From positions 1-61,742 of the forward strand of contig JANWWZ010000016.1 in the NCBI GenBank assembly GCA_025057115.1: a DNA stretch of 61,742 nt, read 5' to 3'. Position numbers and translations under genes: made by a program. Below, one piece after another: positions 25,741 through 33,356 of this stretch. The DNA is from Bernardetiaceae bacterium (GTDB lineage Bacteria > Bacteroidota > Bacteroidia > Cytophagales > Thermoflexibacteraceae). Under the pieces are notes generated by a model. The model ran no database searches. It saw only the letters and a program-made list of their open reading frames with translations, and had not been told where the DNA came from. The first letter of the stretch is position 1; the number at the start of each line of letters is the position of its first letter.

Positions 25741-27294
25741 ATGATGCAAAAATGGTTTAATCAAATAGCTACGTGGCTGATGCGTCGTCGCATGCCACGC
25801 ATAGAGCGCTTTATGCACCATCCGCACCAAGTGCAAGAGGAAGTATTTCGATACCTTATCCAAACAGCCGCCTCTACTGAATGGGGCAAAAAATACGACT
25901 ATGCACACATCACCAGCCGCGAAGAATTTGCTCAGCGCGTGCCCGTTTCTTCCTACGAAGACCTCTACCCTCAAATAGAACGCGTGTTGCGCGGTCAGGA
26001 AAATGTCCTTTGGCCTGGAAAATTCACATGGTTCGCTAAATCTTCGGGCACAACTAACGACCGCAGCAAATACATCCCCGTATCTGACCCGCATCTTTGG
26101 GGCTGCCATTACCGCGGCGGCAAGGACATGATCTGCCTTTATGTAAACAATTACCCTGATACAAAAGCATTTTTAGGAAAAAACCTCGGCATTGGAGGGA
26201 GCTATCACACCAACCCCTTTAACCCCAAAACCTATTGCGGTGATATTTCCGCTGTCATTATGAAAAATTTGCCTCTTTGGGCCGAATACTTGCGCGCTCC
26301 CAGTCTAGAGATTGCCCTTATGAGCAATTGGGAAGAAAAAGTAGAAAAAATTGCCCTTTCTACTAGGCACCAAAACATTACAGGGCTCTCTGGCGTGCCC
26401 ACCTGGACGGTATTGCTGCTGCAACGCATCTTAGAAATTACTGGAAAAGAGCACATTCGCAAAGTATGGCCCCACCTAGAAGTATTTTTTCACGGCGCTG
26501 TTTCTTTTACGCCCTATCGCGAACTTTTCAGGCAACTTATCCCAGCAGATGACATGCGCTACGTGGAAACTTATAATGCCTCTGAGGGATTTTTTGCCAT
26601 TCAAGACCAACGCGATAGCCAAGACCTACTCCTGATGTTAGACTATGGCATTTACTATGAGTTTATTCCTTTAGAACACGCCCAAAGCGATAACCCTCCT
26701 ACTTTGGATTTATCCCAAGTACAAATAGGCAAATCTTATGCGATGGTTATTTCTACCAACTCAGGCCTGTGGCGTTATAAAATTGGCGATGTGGTGCGTT
26801 TTACTTCTGTCAGTCCGTATCGCATTCGCATAGTAGGGCGCACCAAGCATTACATCAACGCTTTCGGAGAAGAATTAGTAGTAGAAAACGCCGATGTGGC
26901 TATCGCTTACGCGGCTCAGCAAATGGGCTTAATTGTCAACGACTACACAGCAGCACCTATTTATCTGAGCATCAGCAGCAAGGGAGGGCATGAGTGGGTA
27001 GTAGAATTTGACAACTTTGATGAAAATATTCATTCATTGACAACTTTTTCTAAACTTTTGGACGAAAGACTGCGCCAAATAAATTCTGATTACGATGCCA
27101 AACGCCAAGGCGATTTGGCTTTAGTTGCTCCTGTAGTACATGCAGTACCCAAGGGAACTTTTTACCACTGGATGGCTAAACGCGGAAAATTAGGCGGTCA
27201 GCACAAAGTACCGCGCCTTAGCAACACGCGCCAGTACTTAGAAGACCTTTTAGCAATGGCGAACACCAGCCAAATAAGCCGATTGATAACTTAA
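25741..27294 (+). CDS. GH3 auxin-responsive promoter family (ANL-type acyl-adenylating) protein
   Basis: 517 residues. Motifs: KSSGTTNDRSKYIPVS (P-loop-like AMP-binding motif, about 100-115), YNASEGFFAIQD (adenine-binding motif 2) and YKIGDVVRFTS (motif 3). These are the GH3 family landmarks; plant members conjugate amino acids to acyl hormones through an acyl-adenylate. Bacteroidota carry this family widely with no settled substrate. The start at 25741 (MMQKWFNQIATWL) follows the family better than an upstream TTG. It follows lptB by about 60 bases and is probably co-transcribed. Confidence 0.88.
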   Translation: MMQKWFNQIATWLMRRRMPRIERFMHHPHQVQEEVFRYLIQTAASTEWGKKYDYAHITSREEFAQRVPVSSYEDLYPQIERVLRGQENVLWPGKFTWFAKSSGTTNDRSKYIPVSDPHLWGCHYRGGKDMICLYVNNYPDTKAFLGKNLGIGGSYHTNPFNPKTYCGDISAVIMKNLPLWAEYLRAPSLEIALMSNWEEKVEKIALSTRHQNITGLSGVPTWTVLLLQRILEITGKEHIRKVWPHLEVFFHGAVSFTPYRELFRQLIPADDMRYVETYNASEGFFAIQDQRDSQDLLLMLDYGIYYEFIPLEHAQSDNPPTLDLSQVQIGKSYAMVISTNSGLWRYKIGDVVRFTSVSPYRIRIVGRTKHYINAFGEELVVENADVAIAYAAQQMGLIVNDYTAAPIYLSISSKGGHEWVVEFDNFDENIHSLTTFSKLLDERLRQINSDYDAKRQGDLALVAPVVHAVPKGTFYHWMAKRGKLGGQHKVPRLSNTRQYLEDLLAMANTSQISRLIT

Positions 27295-27437
27295 TTAAAT
27301 GCTTACATCACAATTTTTTTGCATAGGAAATCGGTTGACTATATTGGCGCCTGTAAGGAATAACGCCGAAATCCTTAAACAATCAGGCGGCCGATGCCGG
27401 AAAGCCAATCGAGTAGGCAAAATTCATTCACAACTTT

Positions 27438-27857
27438 ATGACCCCATTCAAACTTTTGACAGTTGCTATACTTGCCTGTACACTGCTTACTGCAGCTGCA
27501 CCTGTTTCTACTTATGAGCAAAACAATTTACTTTCTACCTGTGTTGTTGAACACTACCCAGACGCACTCACTGACTCTGAGGTCAATCACAGCAGCGCAG
27601 TTTTTTTTAAAAAAACTAAAAAGCACTTTGCCAAGCCAGAGAAACAACAAACAGCTAATGATAAAAGCTGGATAGTAACTGTGTTGCTGTGTTTCTTCTT
27701 AGGAGGGTTAGGAATTCATCGTTTCTATTTGGGCTACATTTGGCAAGGAGTAGTACAATTACTTACCTTAGGTGGGTTAGGCATCTGGTTATTAGTGGAC
27801 TTCATCCGCATTTTACTGCGCAAGTTAAAACCCAAAGACGGCGAATACAAGGATTAA
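27438..27857 (+). CDS. TM2 domain protein with signal peptide
   Basis: 139 residues. A signal peptide (about 1-20, ending AAAPVS) is followed by a polar linker with a cysteine, and then a TM2 domain: SWIVTVLLCFFLGGLGIHRF, then YLGYIWQGVVQLLTLGG, a two-helix hairpin with the conserved G-x-H-R-F-Y turn. TM2 proteins are small membrane proteins of unclear function; several belong to stress or signalling contexts. It stands 16 bases ahead of the Bor-like lipoprotein and the two end at a common terminator. Its leader can fold into a nested hairpin (see findings). Confidence 0.8.
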   Translation: MTPFKLLTVAILACTLLTAAAPVSTYEQNNLLSTCVVEHYPDALTDSEVNHSSAVFFKKTKKHFAKPEKQQTANDKSWIVTVLLCFFLGGLGIHRFYLGYIWQGVVQLLTLGGLGIWLLVDFIRILLRKLKPKDGEYKD

Positions 27858-27873
27858 CAAAATTGAAGACTAT

Positions 27874-28167
27874 ATGAAACAACTAGCAAAAACTTTCTTT
27901 CTCGTAATTGCTCTATCAACTTTGCTCACCTCATGTTATACCTATACCTTTAACGTAGGGAAAGGCGCTCAATCTAATGCAGAAGTTAGAGGTAAAAACC
28001 ACTACCTGTTATTTGGACTTGTGCCTCTAAGCACTTCTGACCCTGCTAAGCTTGCCGGTGGTGCACAAGATTATACAGTAACAGTAGTGCATACCTTTTT
28101 AGATGGTTTTCTTAACGCACTTACTGGAGGGTTATACACCCCAACTACTACTATTGTAAAGAAGTAA
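27874..28167 (+). CDS. Bor-like small lipoprotein
   Basis: 97 residues. Lipobox LLTSC (cysteine at residue 21). The mature part includes GKNHYLLFGLVPLSTSDPAK and ends TFLDGFLNALTGGLYTPTTT, which is the typical ending of the lambda Bor / bacterial Bor family of small outer-membrane lipoproteins. In lambda, Bor is linked to serum resistance; in Bacteroidota its role is unknown. It is the second gene of a two-gene unit with the TM2 protein and is followed by a strong terminator. Confidence 0.75.
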   Translation: MKQLAKTFFLVIALSTLLTSCYTYTFNVGKGAQSNAEVRGKNHYLLFGLVPLSTSDPAKLAGGAQDYTVTVVHTFLDGFLNALTGGLYTPTTTIVKK

Positions 28168-28192
28168 AGAACAAAATTCCACTGTTGGAGAG

Positions 28193-28229
28193 AAGCTGCA
28201 CTTCTAATGGAAGTGCGGCTTTTGTTTTT
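28193..28229 (+). terminator. Rho-independent terminator after the Bor-like gene
   Basis: A 12-base inverted repeat (AAGCTGCACTTC, 28193-28204, with GAAGTGCGGCTT, 28210-28221, one mismatch) is followed by TTGTTTTT on the plus strand. Confidence 0.82.
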
Positions 28230-28246
28230 CTATATTTGCTGTAGCT

Positions 28247-28447
28247 ATGTGGCGAATAATAATAGCCTTAACAGGTATATTTTTGTTGTCCTTAGGAGTA
28301 TCTCAAATATTTCCTCATGTGCTTCATTATAGCCAATTAAGCCAATACTATAAAGGCTACGTAATCGGCTCCGCCATTTTGTGCTCAATAGGTATTGGTT
28401 TACTAGCAATTGCCATTAAAAAACACCGACGTCCAAAATCGCAATAA
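28247..28447 (+). CDS. Small two-helix membrane protein, unknown
   Basis: 66 residues: MWRIIIALTGIFLLSLGVSQ opens a first hydrophobic helix, a polar loop HYSQLSQYYKG follows, then a second helix VIGSAILCSIGIGLLAIAI and a basic tail KKHRRPKSQ. The pattern is that of a genuine small inner-membrane protein rather than a random frame. It starts 18 bases after a terminator, so a promoter would have to overlap the terminator or read-through would be needed. No family recognised. Confidence 0.5.
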   Translation: MWRIIIALTGIFLLSLGVSQIFPHVLHYSQLSQYYKGYVIGSAILCSIGIGLLAIAIKKHRRPKSQ

Positions 28448-28537
28448 GGCTTGGTAGTGTGCAACATGTAAATGAATTTTTTTGTGTTATCGTCATTTTT
28501 ATCAATCTAAATGCGTTCCAGTTAATCTAACGCTTCT

Positions 28538-28561
28538 GCCCTTGTTCGTGTCCTTACGAAC
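28538..28561 (-). repeat. Inverted copy of the hairpin repeat
   Basis: Read on the minus strand this is GTTCGTAAGGACACGAACAA followed by GGGC, a partial copy of the hairpin repeat found at 28674-28930 but in the opposite orientation. Confidence 0.65.
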
Positions 28562-28580
28562 TATGCGCCGCCATGGTTCA

Positions 28581-28673
28581 CATCTTGAAGAACAATCTAG
28601 TGGCGTGGCAGCGTGCAAGTAAAATTGCGCTTTTCAGATTATCCTTACTTTTTGCGTTTTTAATTTACAAGTG
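28581..28673 (+). repeat. Companion sequence of the hairpin repeat, copy 1
   Basis: This stretch aligns with 52874-52966: shared blocks are TCTTGAA, CTAGTGGC, GCGCTTTT, ATCC, CTTTTTGC and TTTTAAT, in the same order and spacing. Both copies run straight into a hairpin repeat. It is not coding in any frame that I recognise. Confidence 0.6.
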
Positions 28674-28930
28674 GTTGTTTGCAAGACATGCACAACAGCA
28701 GACGAGTTGTTCGTGAAGACGCGAACAACGGCAGGAGAGCAGACGAGTTGTTCGTGAGGACACGAACAACGGCGGGAGAGATTTACCAAGTTGCAAGTTG
28801 TTTGCAAGGACGCGAACAACGGCGGGAGCAGCAGAAAAGTTGTTCGTAAGGACATGAACAACGGCGGGAGAGATTTACCAAGTTGTAAGTTGTTTGCAAG
28901 GACGCGAACAACGGCGGGGAGAACTTCTCG
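28674..28930 (+). repeat. Array of six palindromic hairpin repeats
   Basis: Six copies in one orientation begin at 28674 (degenerate), 28706, 28747, 28797, 28839 and 28889. Each is about 31 bases: a 10-base arm such as GTTGTTCGTG, a short loop AGGA, the complementary arm CACGAACAAC, and a tail GGCGGGA. The start-to-start distances of the last five are 41, 50, 42 and 50, so the array is a tandem of a roughly 92-base unit with two hairpins. The 19-base spacer GAGATTTACCAAGTTGCAA recurs nearly identically. Spacers are conserved, so it is not a CRISPR array. The following 240 bases before lutB show nothing recognised. Confidence 0.85.
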
Positions 28931-29169
28931 CTTCCATCAAATCAAAAAAATTCATGGGATGGAAAGGAAAAGTAGCACCAAGTCGGAATCTTCTCTACTC
29001 CTCAAAACAATACACTTTACCCACTTTTTGGGAAAGTATCGAGATTTTGCCAATTTGCTTGGGACAATCCTTACAAGTTTTATCCAACCAATTTTTTGTA
29101 CACTTTGTTTTGAAGTAACGCAAATCAGATAGTTGCAAAAATTTACTAACTTTCAAAAAACTTCCTGCT

Positions 29170-30552
29170 ATGGATCACGCACGCCAAGCCGCCAAATTTG
29201 TGCAAAACCAAGAACGCATGCACTGGCACGACAAAACCCTATGGTTCATCCGCCAAAAACGAGATGCTGCCGTTAAATCCATTCCAGAGTGGGAAACCTT
29301 GCGAGAGCTAGCTTCTCAAATCAAGGCTAATGTATTGGCAAATTTAGACCAGTATTTGGTCATGTTTGAAGAGAATGCCACGCGCAACGGCATTAAAGTG
29401 CACTGGGCTGCCAATGCTGCTGAACATAATCAGATTGTACTTAGCATTTTGCAAGCAAAGGGAGCCAAGCGCATGGCAAAAAGCAAGTCTATGCTTACTG
29501 AAGAATGCCATTTAAATGAATTTTTAGCTCAACATGGCATTGAAGTGATAGATACTGATTTAGGGGAACGGGTAGTGCAGCTAGCCCATCAACCGCCTAG
29601 CCACATCGTACTGCCTGCCATTCACATGAAAAAGGAGGAAATTGGAGAGTTATTTCACGAAAAACTAGGTACGGAAAAAGGCGCTAGCGATCCCAAATAT
29701 CTCACCGAAGCTGCCCGACAACACTTGCGGCAAGTATTTTTACAAAGCCGCGTAGCCCTTACAGGAGTAAATTTCGCCATTGCCGAAACAGGAGGTTTTG
29801 TAGTGTGCACCAACGAAGGAAATGCCGATATGGGCGCACACCTTGCCGAGGTGCACATTGCCAGCATGGGCATTGAAAAAATCATCCCCAAGCAAGAACA
29901 TTTAGGCATTTTCCTGCGCCTTTTAGCCCGGAGCGCTACTGGACAGCCCATCACTACCTACTCTTCTCACTTTTTCCGTCCGCGAAAAGGCACTGAAATG
30001 CACATCATTTTAGTGGACAACGGTCGCACAGAGCAGCTTGGACGACCCGACTTTCGCAAATCGCTCTACTGCATTCGCTGCGGAGCTTGTATGAATACCT
30101 GTCCCGTTTACCGGCGTAGCGGTGGGCATAGCTACGGTTATACAGTGCCCGGACCTATTGGCTCCATTCTTTCCCCTAATGTAGATATGCGCCAGCATGC
30201 CACTTTGCCTTTTGCTTCCACCCTATGCGGCTCTTGTTCCGATGTATGCCCTGTAAAAATTGACATCGACCAACAGCTTTACAAATGGCGACAAATTATC
30301 GCCAAAGAAGGACTGCTGCCCTTTTCCAAACATCAAGGAATGAAATGGTTAGGCAGAATATTCGGCAACCCAGCCTTTTACAAAGCTGCAGGCAAAGTGG
30401 GACGTACCGCATTGCGGTTGGCGCCAGAATTTTTAGTAAACAATCCCCTAAATACATGGGCTAAAAATCGGCAAATGCCTCAGGCACCGCGCCAATCGTT
30501 CCACGAATGGTACTTGCAACACAAAAACAAAAAAAATGCAACTCAAGAGTGA
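29170..30552 (+). CDS. lutB: LutB-like iron-sulfur lactate utilisation protein
   Basis: 460 residues. The N-terminal LUD/AlaR-like domain (HWHDKTLWFIRQKRDAAVKS, then GVNFAIAETGGFVVCTNEGN) is followed by two 4Fe-4S clusters, CIRCGACMNTCPVY (about 304-317) and CGSCSDVCPVK (about 357-367). LutB acts with LutA and LutC in L-lactate oxidation at the membrane. Neither partner is adjacent in this window, so it is an orphan copy or the operon is split. Start: the ATG at 29170 gives the family N-terminus. Confidence 0.9.
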   Translation: MDHARQAAKFVQNQERMHWHDKTLWFIRQKRDAAVKSIPEWETLRELASQIKANVLANLDQYLVMFEENATRNGIKVHWAANAAEHNQIVLSILQAKGAKRMAKSKSMLTEECHLNEFLAQHGIEVIDTDLGERVVQLAHQPPSHIVLPAIHMKKEEIGELFHEKLGTEKGASDPKYLTEAARQHLRQVFLQSRVALTGVNFAIAETGGFVVCTNEGNADMGAHLAEVHIASMGIEKIIPKQEHLGIFLRLLARSATGQPITTYSSHFFRPRKGTEMHIILVDNGRTEQLGRPDFRKSLYCIRCGACMNTCPVYRRSGGHSYGYTVPGPIGSILSPNVDMRQHATLPFASTLCGSCSDVCPVKIDIDQQLYKWRQIIAKEGLLPFSKHQGMKWLGRIFGNPAFYKAAGKVGRTALRLAPEFLVNNPLNTWAKNRQMPQAPRQSFHEWYLQHKNKKNATQE

Positions 30553-30582
30553 GTTTTTTAAAATACTTGCAATCAAACCTTG

Positions 30583-30590
30583 TAAATTTG
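30583..30590 (+). promoter_or_regulatory. Possible -7 box for the aspartate aminotransferase gene
   Basis: TAAATTTG is an exact match to TAnnTTTG, 30 bases before the ATG at 30621. A TTG at 30567-30569 is closer than the usual -33 distance, so only the -7 element is convincing. Confidence 0.35.
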
Positions 30591-30620
30591 CCGACTTGTT
30601 AAAGAAAGGAAGTAATTAAT

Positions 30621-31865
30621 ATGAGTTCATTAGCCACTTTTAGAGTGCAAGCAGGTCCACAAAGTCTCTCGGAACGCATCAATTCATTGGCTGAGTCCCA
30701 AACGCTGGAGATGGCAAAGAAAGCCCGTCAGCTAAGAGCCAAAGGCATCGATGTGATTAGCCTTAATCTGGGCGAACCTGATTTTCAAACTCCTCAGCAC
30801 ATTAAAGAAGCAGCCAAAAAAGCCATTGACGAAGGATTCACTTTTTACACTCCCGTGGCAGGCATTCCTGAACTTCGCAAAGGAATTGCAGAAAAACTCT
30901 GCCGCGAAAATCACATTCAAGTAACAGCGGAAAACATTGTCGTCTCCACAGGCGCTAAGCAGTCCCTTGCCAATGTGCTGCTCTGCCTTATCAACCCAGG
31001 AGATGAAGTAATCATTTTTGCGCCTTTTTGGGTTTCTTACTTGGAAATGGTCAAGCTGGCGGAAGGAAAACCCGTCATTGTAAGCGGTGCACTGGAAAAT
31101 GAATACAAAGTAACAGCCCAGCAATTGCAAGCGGCTATTACTCCTAAAACTAAAGCAATTATGTTTTCTTCGCCTTGCAATCCCACAGGAGCAGTGTTTT
31201 CACGCCAGGAACTTACCGCCATTGCCCGCGTTGTCAAGGAGCATGAGGAAAACGGAGGCAATCCCATTTACATCATTGCTGATGAAATTTACGAGTATAT
31301 CAATTTTACTGGCGAACACTTTAGCATTGGCTCGTTGGATTTTATTAAAGACAACGTTATTACAGTCAATGGTTTCTCCAAAGGCTTTGCCATGACAGGT
31401 TGGCGCGTCGGCTACATGGCAGGACCTAAGTGGCTTGCCGATGCATGTGACAAAATGCAAGGTCAAGTAACTTCAGGGACTTGTTCTATTGCACAAAAGG
31501 CTGCTCTGGCAGCTATTACTGGCGACTTAACACCTACTTTGCAAATGGCACAAGCCTATCGCCGTCGTCGCGACCTTGCCAAAGAACTACTCCAGCAGAT
31601 ACCTGGCATCAAAACTAATCACCCCGAAGGAGCTTTTTATATCTTCCCCGACGTAAGTGCTTACTTTGGCAAGTCATTCGGAAATTACTACATCGGAAAT
31701 TCTTACGATTTGTGCATGTATTTGCTCAACGAGGCACATGTTTCTATTGTGGACGGGGATAGCTTCGGCGCTCCCAACTGTGTGCGCATTTCCACCGCCG
31801 CTGCCGACGAACAAATTAAACAAGCCATTAGCCGTATCGGTGAAGCATTGGCAAAACTTGCATGA
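30621..31865 (+). CDS. aspC: Aspartate aminotransferase (class I PLP, subgroup Ib)
   Basis: 414 residues. Family signs: SLNLGEPDFQTP, FTFYTPVAGIPELRKGIAEK, VVSTGAKQSLANVLL (cofactor phosphate region), SSPCNPTGAVFS, IIADEIYEYINF and the Schiff-base lysine in NGFSKGFAMTGWRVGYMAGP, followed by the substrate-binding arginine in PNCVRISTA. Subgroup Ib enzymes exchange amino groups between aspartate and 2-oxoglutarate and may also accept prephenate. A 20-residue N-terminal extension precedes the usual start. It converges on gdh and may share ammonia/glutamate flow with it. Confidence 0.9.
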   Translation: MSSLATFRVQAGPQSLSERINSLAESQTLEMAKKARQLRAKGIDVISLNLGEPDFQTPQHIKEAAKKAIDEGFTFYTPVAGIPELRKGIAEKLCRENHIQVTAENIVVSTGAKQSLANVLLCLINPGDEVIIFAPFWVSYLEMVKLAEGKPVIVSGALENEYKVTAQQLQAAITPKTKAIMFSSPCNPTGAVFSRQELTAIARVVKEHEENGGNPIYIIADEIYEYINFTGEHFSIGSLDFIKDNVITVNGFSKGFAMTGWRVGYMAGPKWLADACDKMQGQVTSGTCSIAQKAALAAITGDLTPTLQMAQAYRRRRDLAKELLQQIPGIKTNHPEGAFYIFPDVSAYFGKSFGNYYIGNSYDLCMYLLNEAHVSIVDGDSFGAPNCVRISTAAADEQIKQAISRIGEALAKLA

Positions 31866-31904
31866 AATAAAGCCCTTGCTTACTACTGCAAAGAGGTTTA
31901 GGGT

Positions 31905-31960
31905 TAGTAAAAAACAAATGGCTGAAAGAGCCGAGCCCTTTCAGCCGAGCCCTTTCAGCC
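31905..31960 (-). terminator. Terminator after gdh, with duplicated stem arm
   Basis: On the minus strand GGCTGAAAG occurs twice (from 31960 and from 31946) and its complement CTTTCAGCC once (31928-31920), so the one right arm can pair with either left arm. It is followed by ATTTGTTTTTT. The duplication is a 14-base tandem repeat of GAGCCCTTTCAGCC on the plus strand. Confidence 0.75.
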
Positions 31961-31978
31961 AGGTTAATGAACTCGATT

Positions 31979-33265
31979 TCAATAACCACCGCGGTAGCGA
32001 TAAGTATCAGCTACTTTGGCAATGGCTACTACATAAGCTGCTAGGCGCAGGGAAATTTTGTATTGCATAGCCGTTTTATAAACGCGTTCAAAGGCGTCTT
32101 TCATTGCTCGGTCAGTGCGGCGATTGATGCGGTCCAATGGCCATTTATAGCCAATGCGGTTTTGTACCCACTCAAAGTAAGATACTGTTACTCCACCTGC
32201 ATTGGCTAAAATGTCAGGTACTACAGAAACTTCGTTGTTGTACAAAATGCTATCCGCTTTAGCAGAAGTAGGTCCATTGGCACCTTCTACGATGAGCCGG
32301 GCTCGGATTCGAGGCGCGTTTTCTTGAGTAATAACGTCTTCTTTAGCGGCAGGGATAAGTACATCTACTTTTGCTTCTAGTAACTCGGCATTAGTGATGG
32401 GCTCTCCTCCGTCAAAGCCTGCTAGGACTCCGTTATTTTTATTTTTGTAGGCAATGGCTTTTTCTACGTCGATTCCTTTATCGTTCCAGTAAGCTCCTGT
32501 GTGGTCGCTGATGCCGCAGATTTTCAAGCCGCGCTCCTCCATTAGCAAAGCCGCATGCGAACCTACGTTGCCAAATCCTTGCACGGCACAGGTAGCTTTA
32601 GCAGGATTGATTTTGAGTTTTTCCATAGCTGCTAGAGCAGTTACCATTACGCCGCGTCCTGTAGCTGCTGCCCTACCCAATGAGCCGCCTAACACTAAAG
32701 GTTTGCCTGTTACCACAGCAGGCTCTGTTCTGCCTTGTGCTTTGGAATACTCGTCCATTAACCAAGCCATTTCGCGCTCGCCAGTGCCCATGTCAGGGGC
32801 GGGGATGTCTTTGTCAGGACCGAATACATCCACCAACGCCGAAGTATAAGCTCGCGTAAGCCGTTCTAGTTCTCCCACCGACATGCTGCGCGGGTCGCAT
32901 ACAATGCCGCCTTTGGCTCCTCCATATGGAATATCTACCACTGCACACTTCCAGGTCATCCACGCTGCTAAGGCTTTTATTTCATCTAAATTAACCCCTA
33001 AATCGTATCGAATACCTCCTTTGGCAGGTCCTAAAATATTGGAATGAATTACCCGATAGCCTTCAAAGACTTTCTTTTTGCCATCGTCCATCGTAATAGG
33101 CAGAGATACAATCACCTGCCGATGAGGACGTTTGAGCACCTCATAAGTTTCATCATCCAGCCCCAAGATGTTTGCCGCATCATTAAAACGGGACATCATG
33201 GACTCAAAGGGATTTTCTTTGTCTTTAATGGGCGCAGGTTCTATATAGCGCACTTGAGTAGTCAT
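31979..33265 (-). CDS. gdhA: Glutamate dehydrogenase (Glu/Leu/Phe/Val dehydrogenase family)
   Basis: 428 residues. PYGGAKGGIVCDP (with the catalytic lysine) and GPDKDIPAPDMGTGEREMAW are the family signature, followed by a Rossmann domain with VQGFGNVGSHAALL and ANAGGVTVSYFEW near the C-terminus. The enzyme interconverts glutamate with 2-oxoglutarate and ammonia. The start at 33265 (MTTQVRYIEPAP) fits the family; 20 upstream codons are rejected. It has a near-consensus promoter and a terminator, so it is a single-gene unit. The arginine deiminase gene diverges from it. Confidence 0.96.
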   Translation of the reverse strand: MTTQVRYIEPAPIKDKENPFESMMSRFNDAANILGLDDETYEVLKRPHRQVIVSLPITMDDGKKKVFEGYRVIHSNILGPAKGGIRYDLGVNLDEIKALAAWMTWKCAVVDIPYGGAKGGIVCDPRSMSVGELERLTRAYTSALVDVFGPDKDIPAPDMGTGEREMAWLMDEYSKAQGRTEPAVVTGKPLVLGGSLGRAAATGRGVMVTALAAMEKLKINPAKATCAVQGFGNVGSHAALLMEERGLKICGISDHTGAYWNDKGIDVEKAIAYKNKNNGVLAGFDGGEPITNAELLEAKVDVLIPAAKEDVITQENAPRIRARLIVEGANGPTSAKADSILYNNEVSVVPDILANAGGVTVSYFEWVQNRIGYKWPLDRINRRTDRAMKDAFERVYKTAMQYKISLRLAAYVVAIAKVADTYRYRGGY

Positions 33266-33300
33266 AATCGAAAAATGTTGATTATTAGTGAGTAACAAAG

Positions 33301-33333
33301 CAAAAGTAGAAATATTCACCTGCATTTACCAAA
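33301..33333 (-). promoter_or_regulatory. Bacteroidota-type promoter for gdhA
   Basis: On the minus strand TTTG (33333-33330) is followed after 21 bases by TACTTTTG (33308-33301), an exact match to TAnnTTTG. The predicted start is near 33295, a leader of about 30 bases before the ATG at 33265. Confidence 0.65.
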
Positions 33334-33356
33334 TTGCTGCCCAAATCTGCTAAGCT

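Noticed and set aside
28674-28930. CRISPR-like array
   Set aside because: The repeats are palindromic and about 31 bases, but the spacers are only 10-19 bases and are themselves repeated; no cas genes are nearby.
28894-29118. Plus-strand frame before lutB
   Set aside because: Its start lies within the hairpin repeats and the body has no protein-like pattern.
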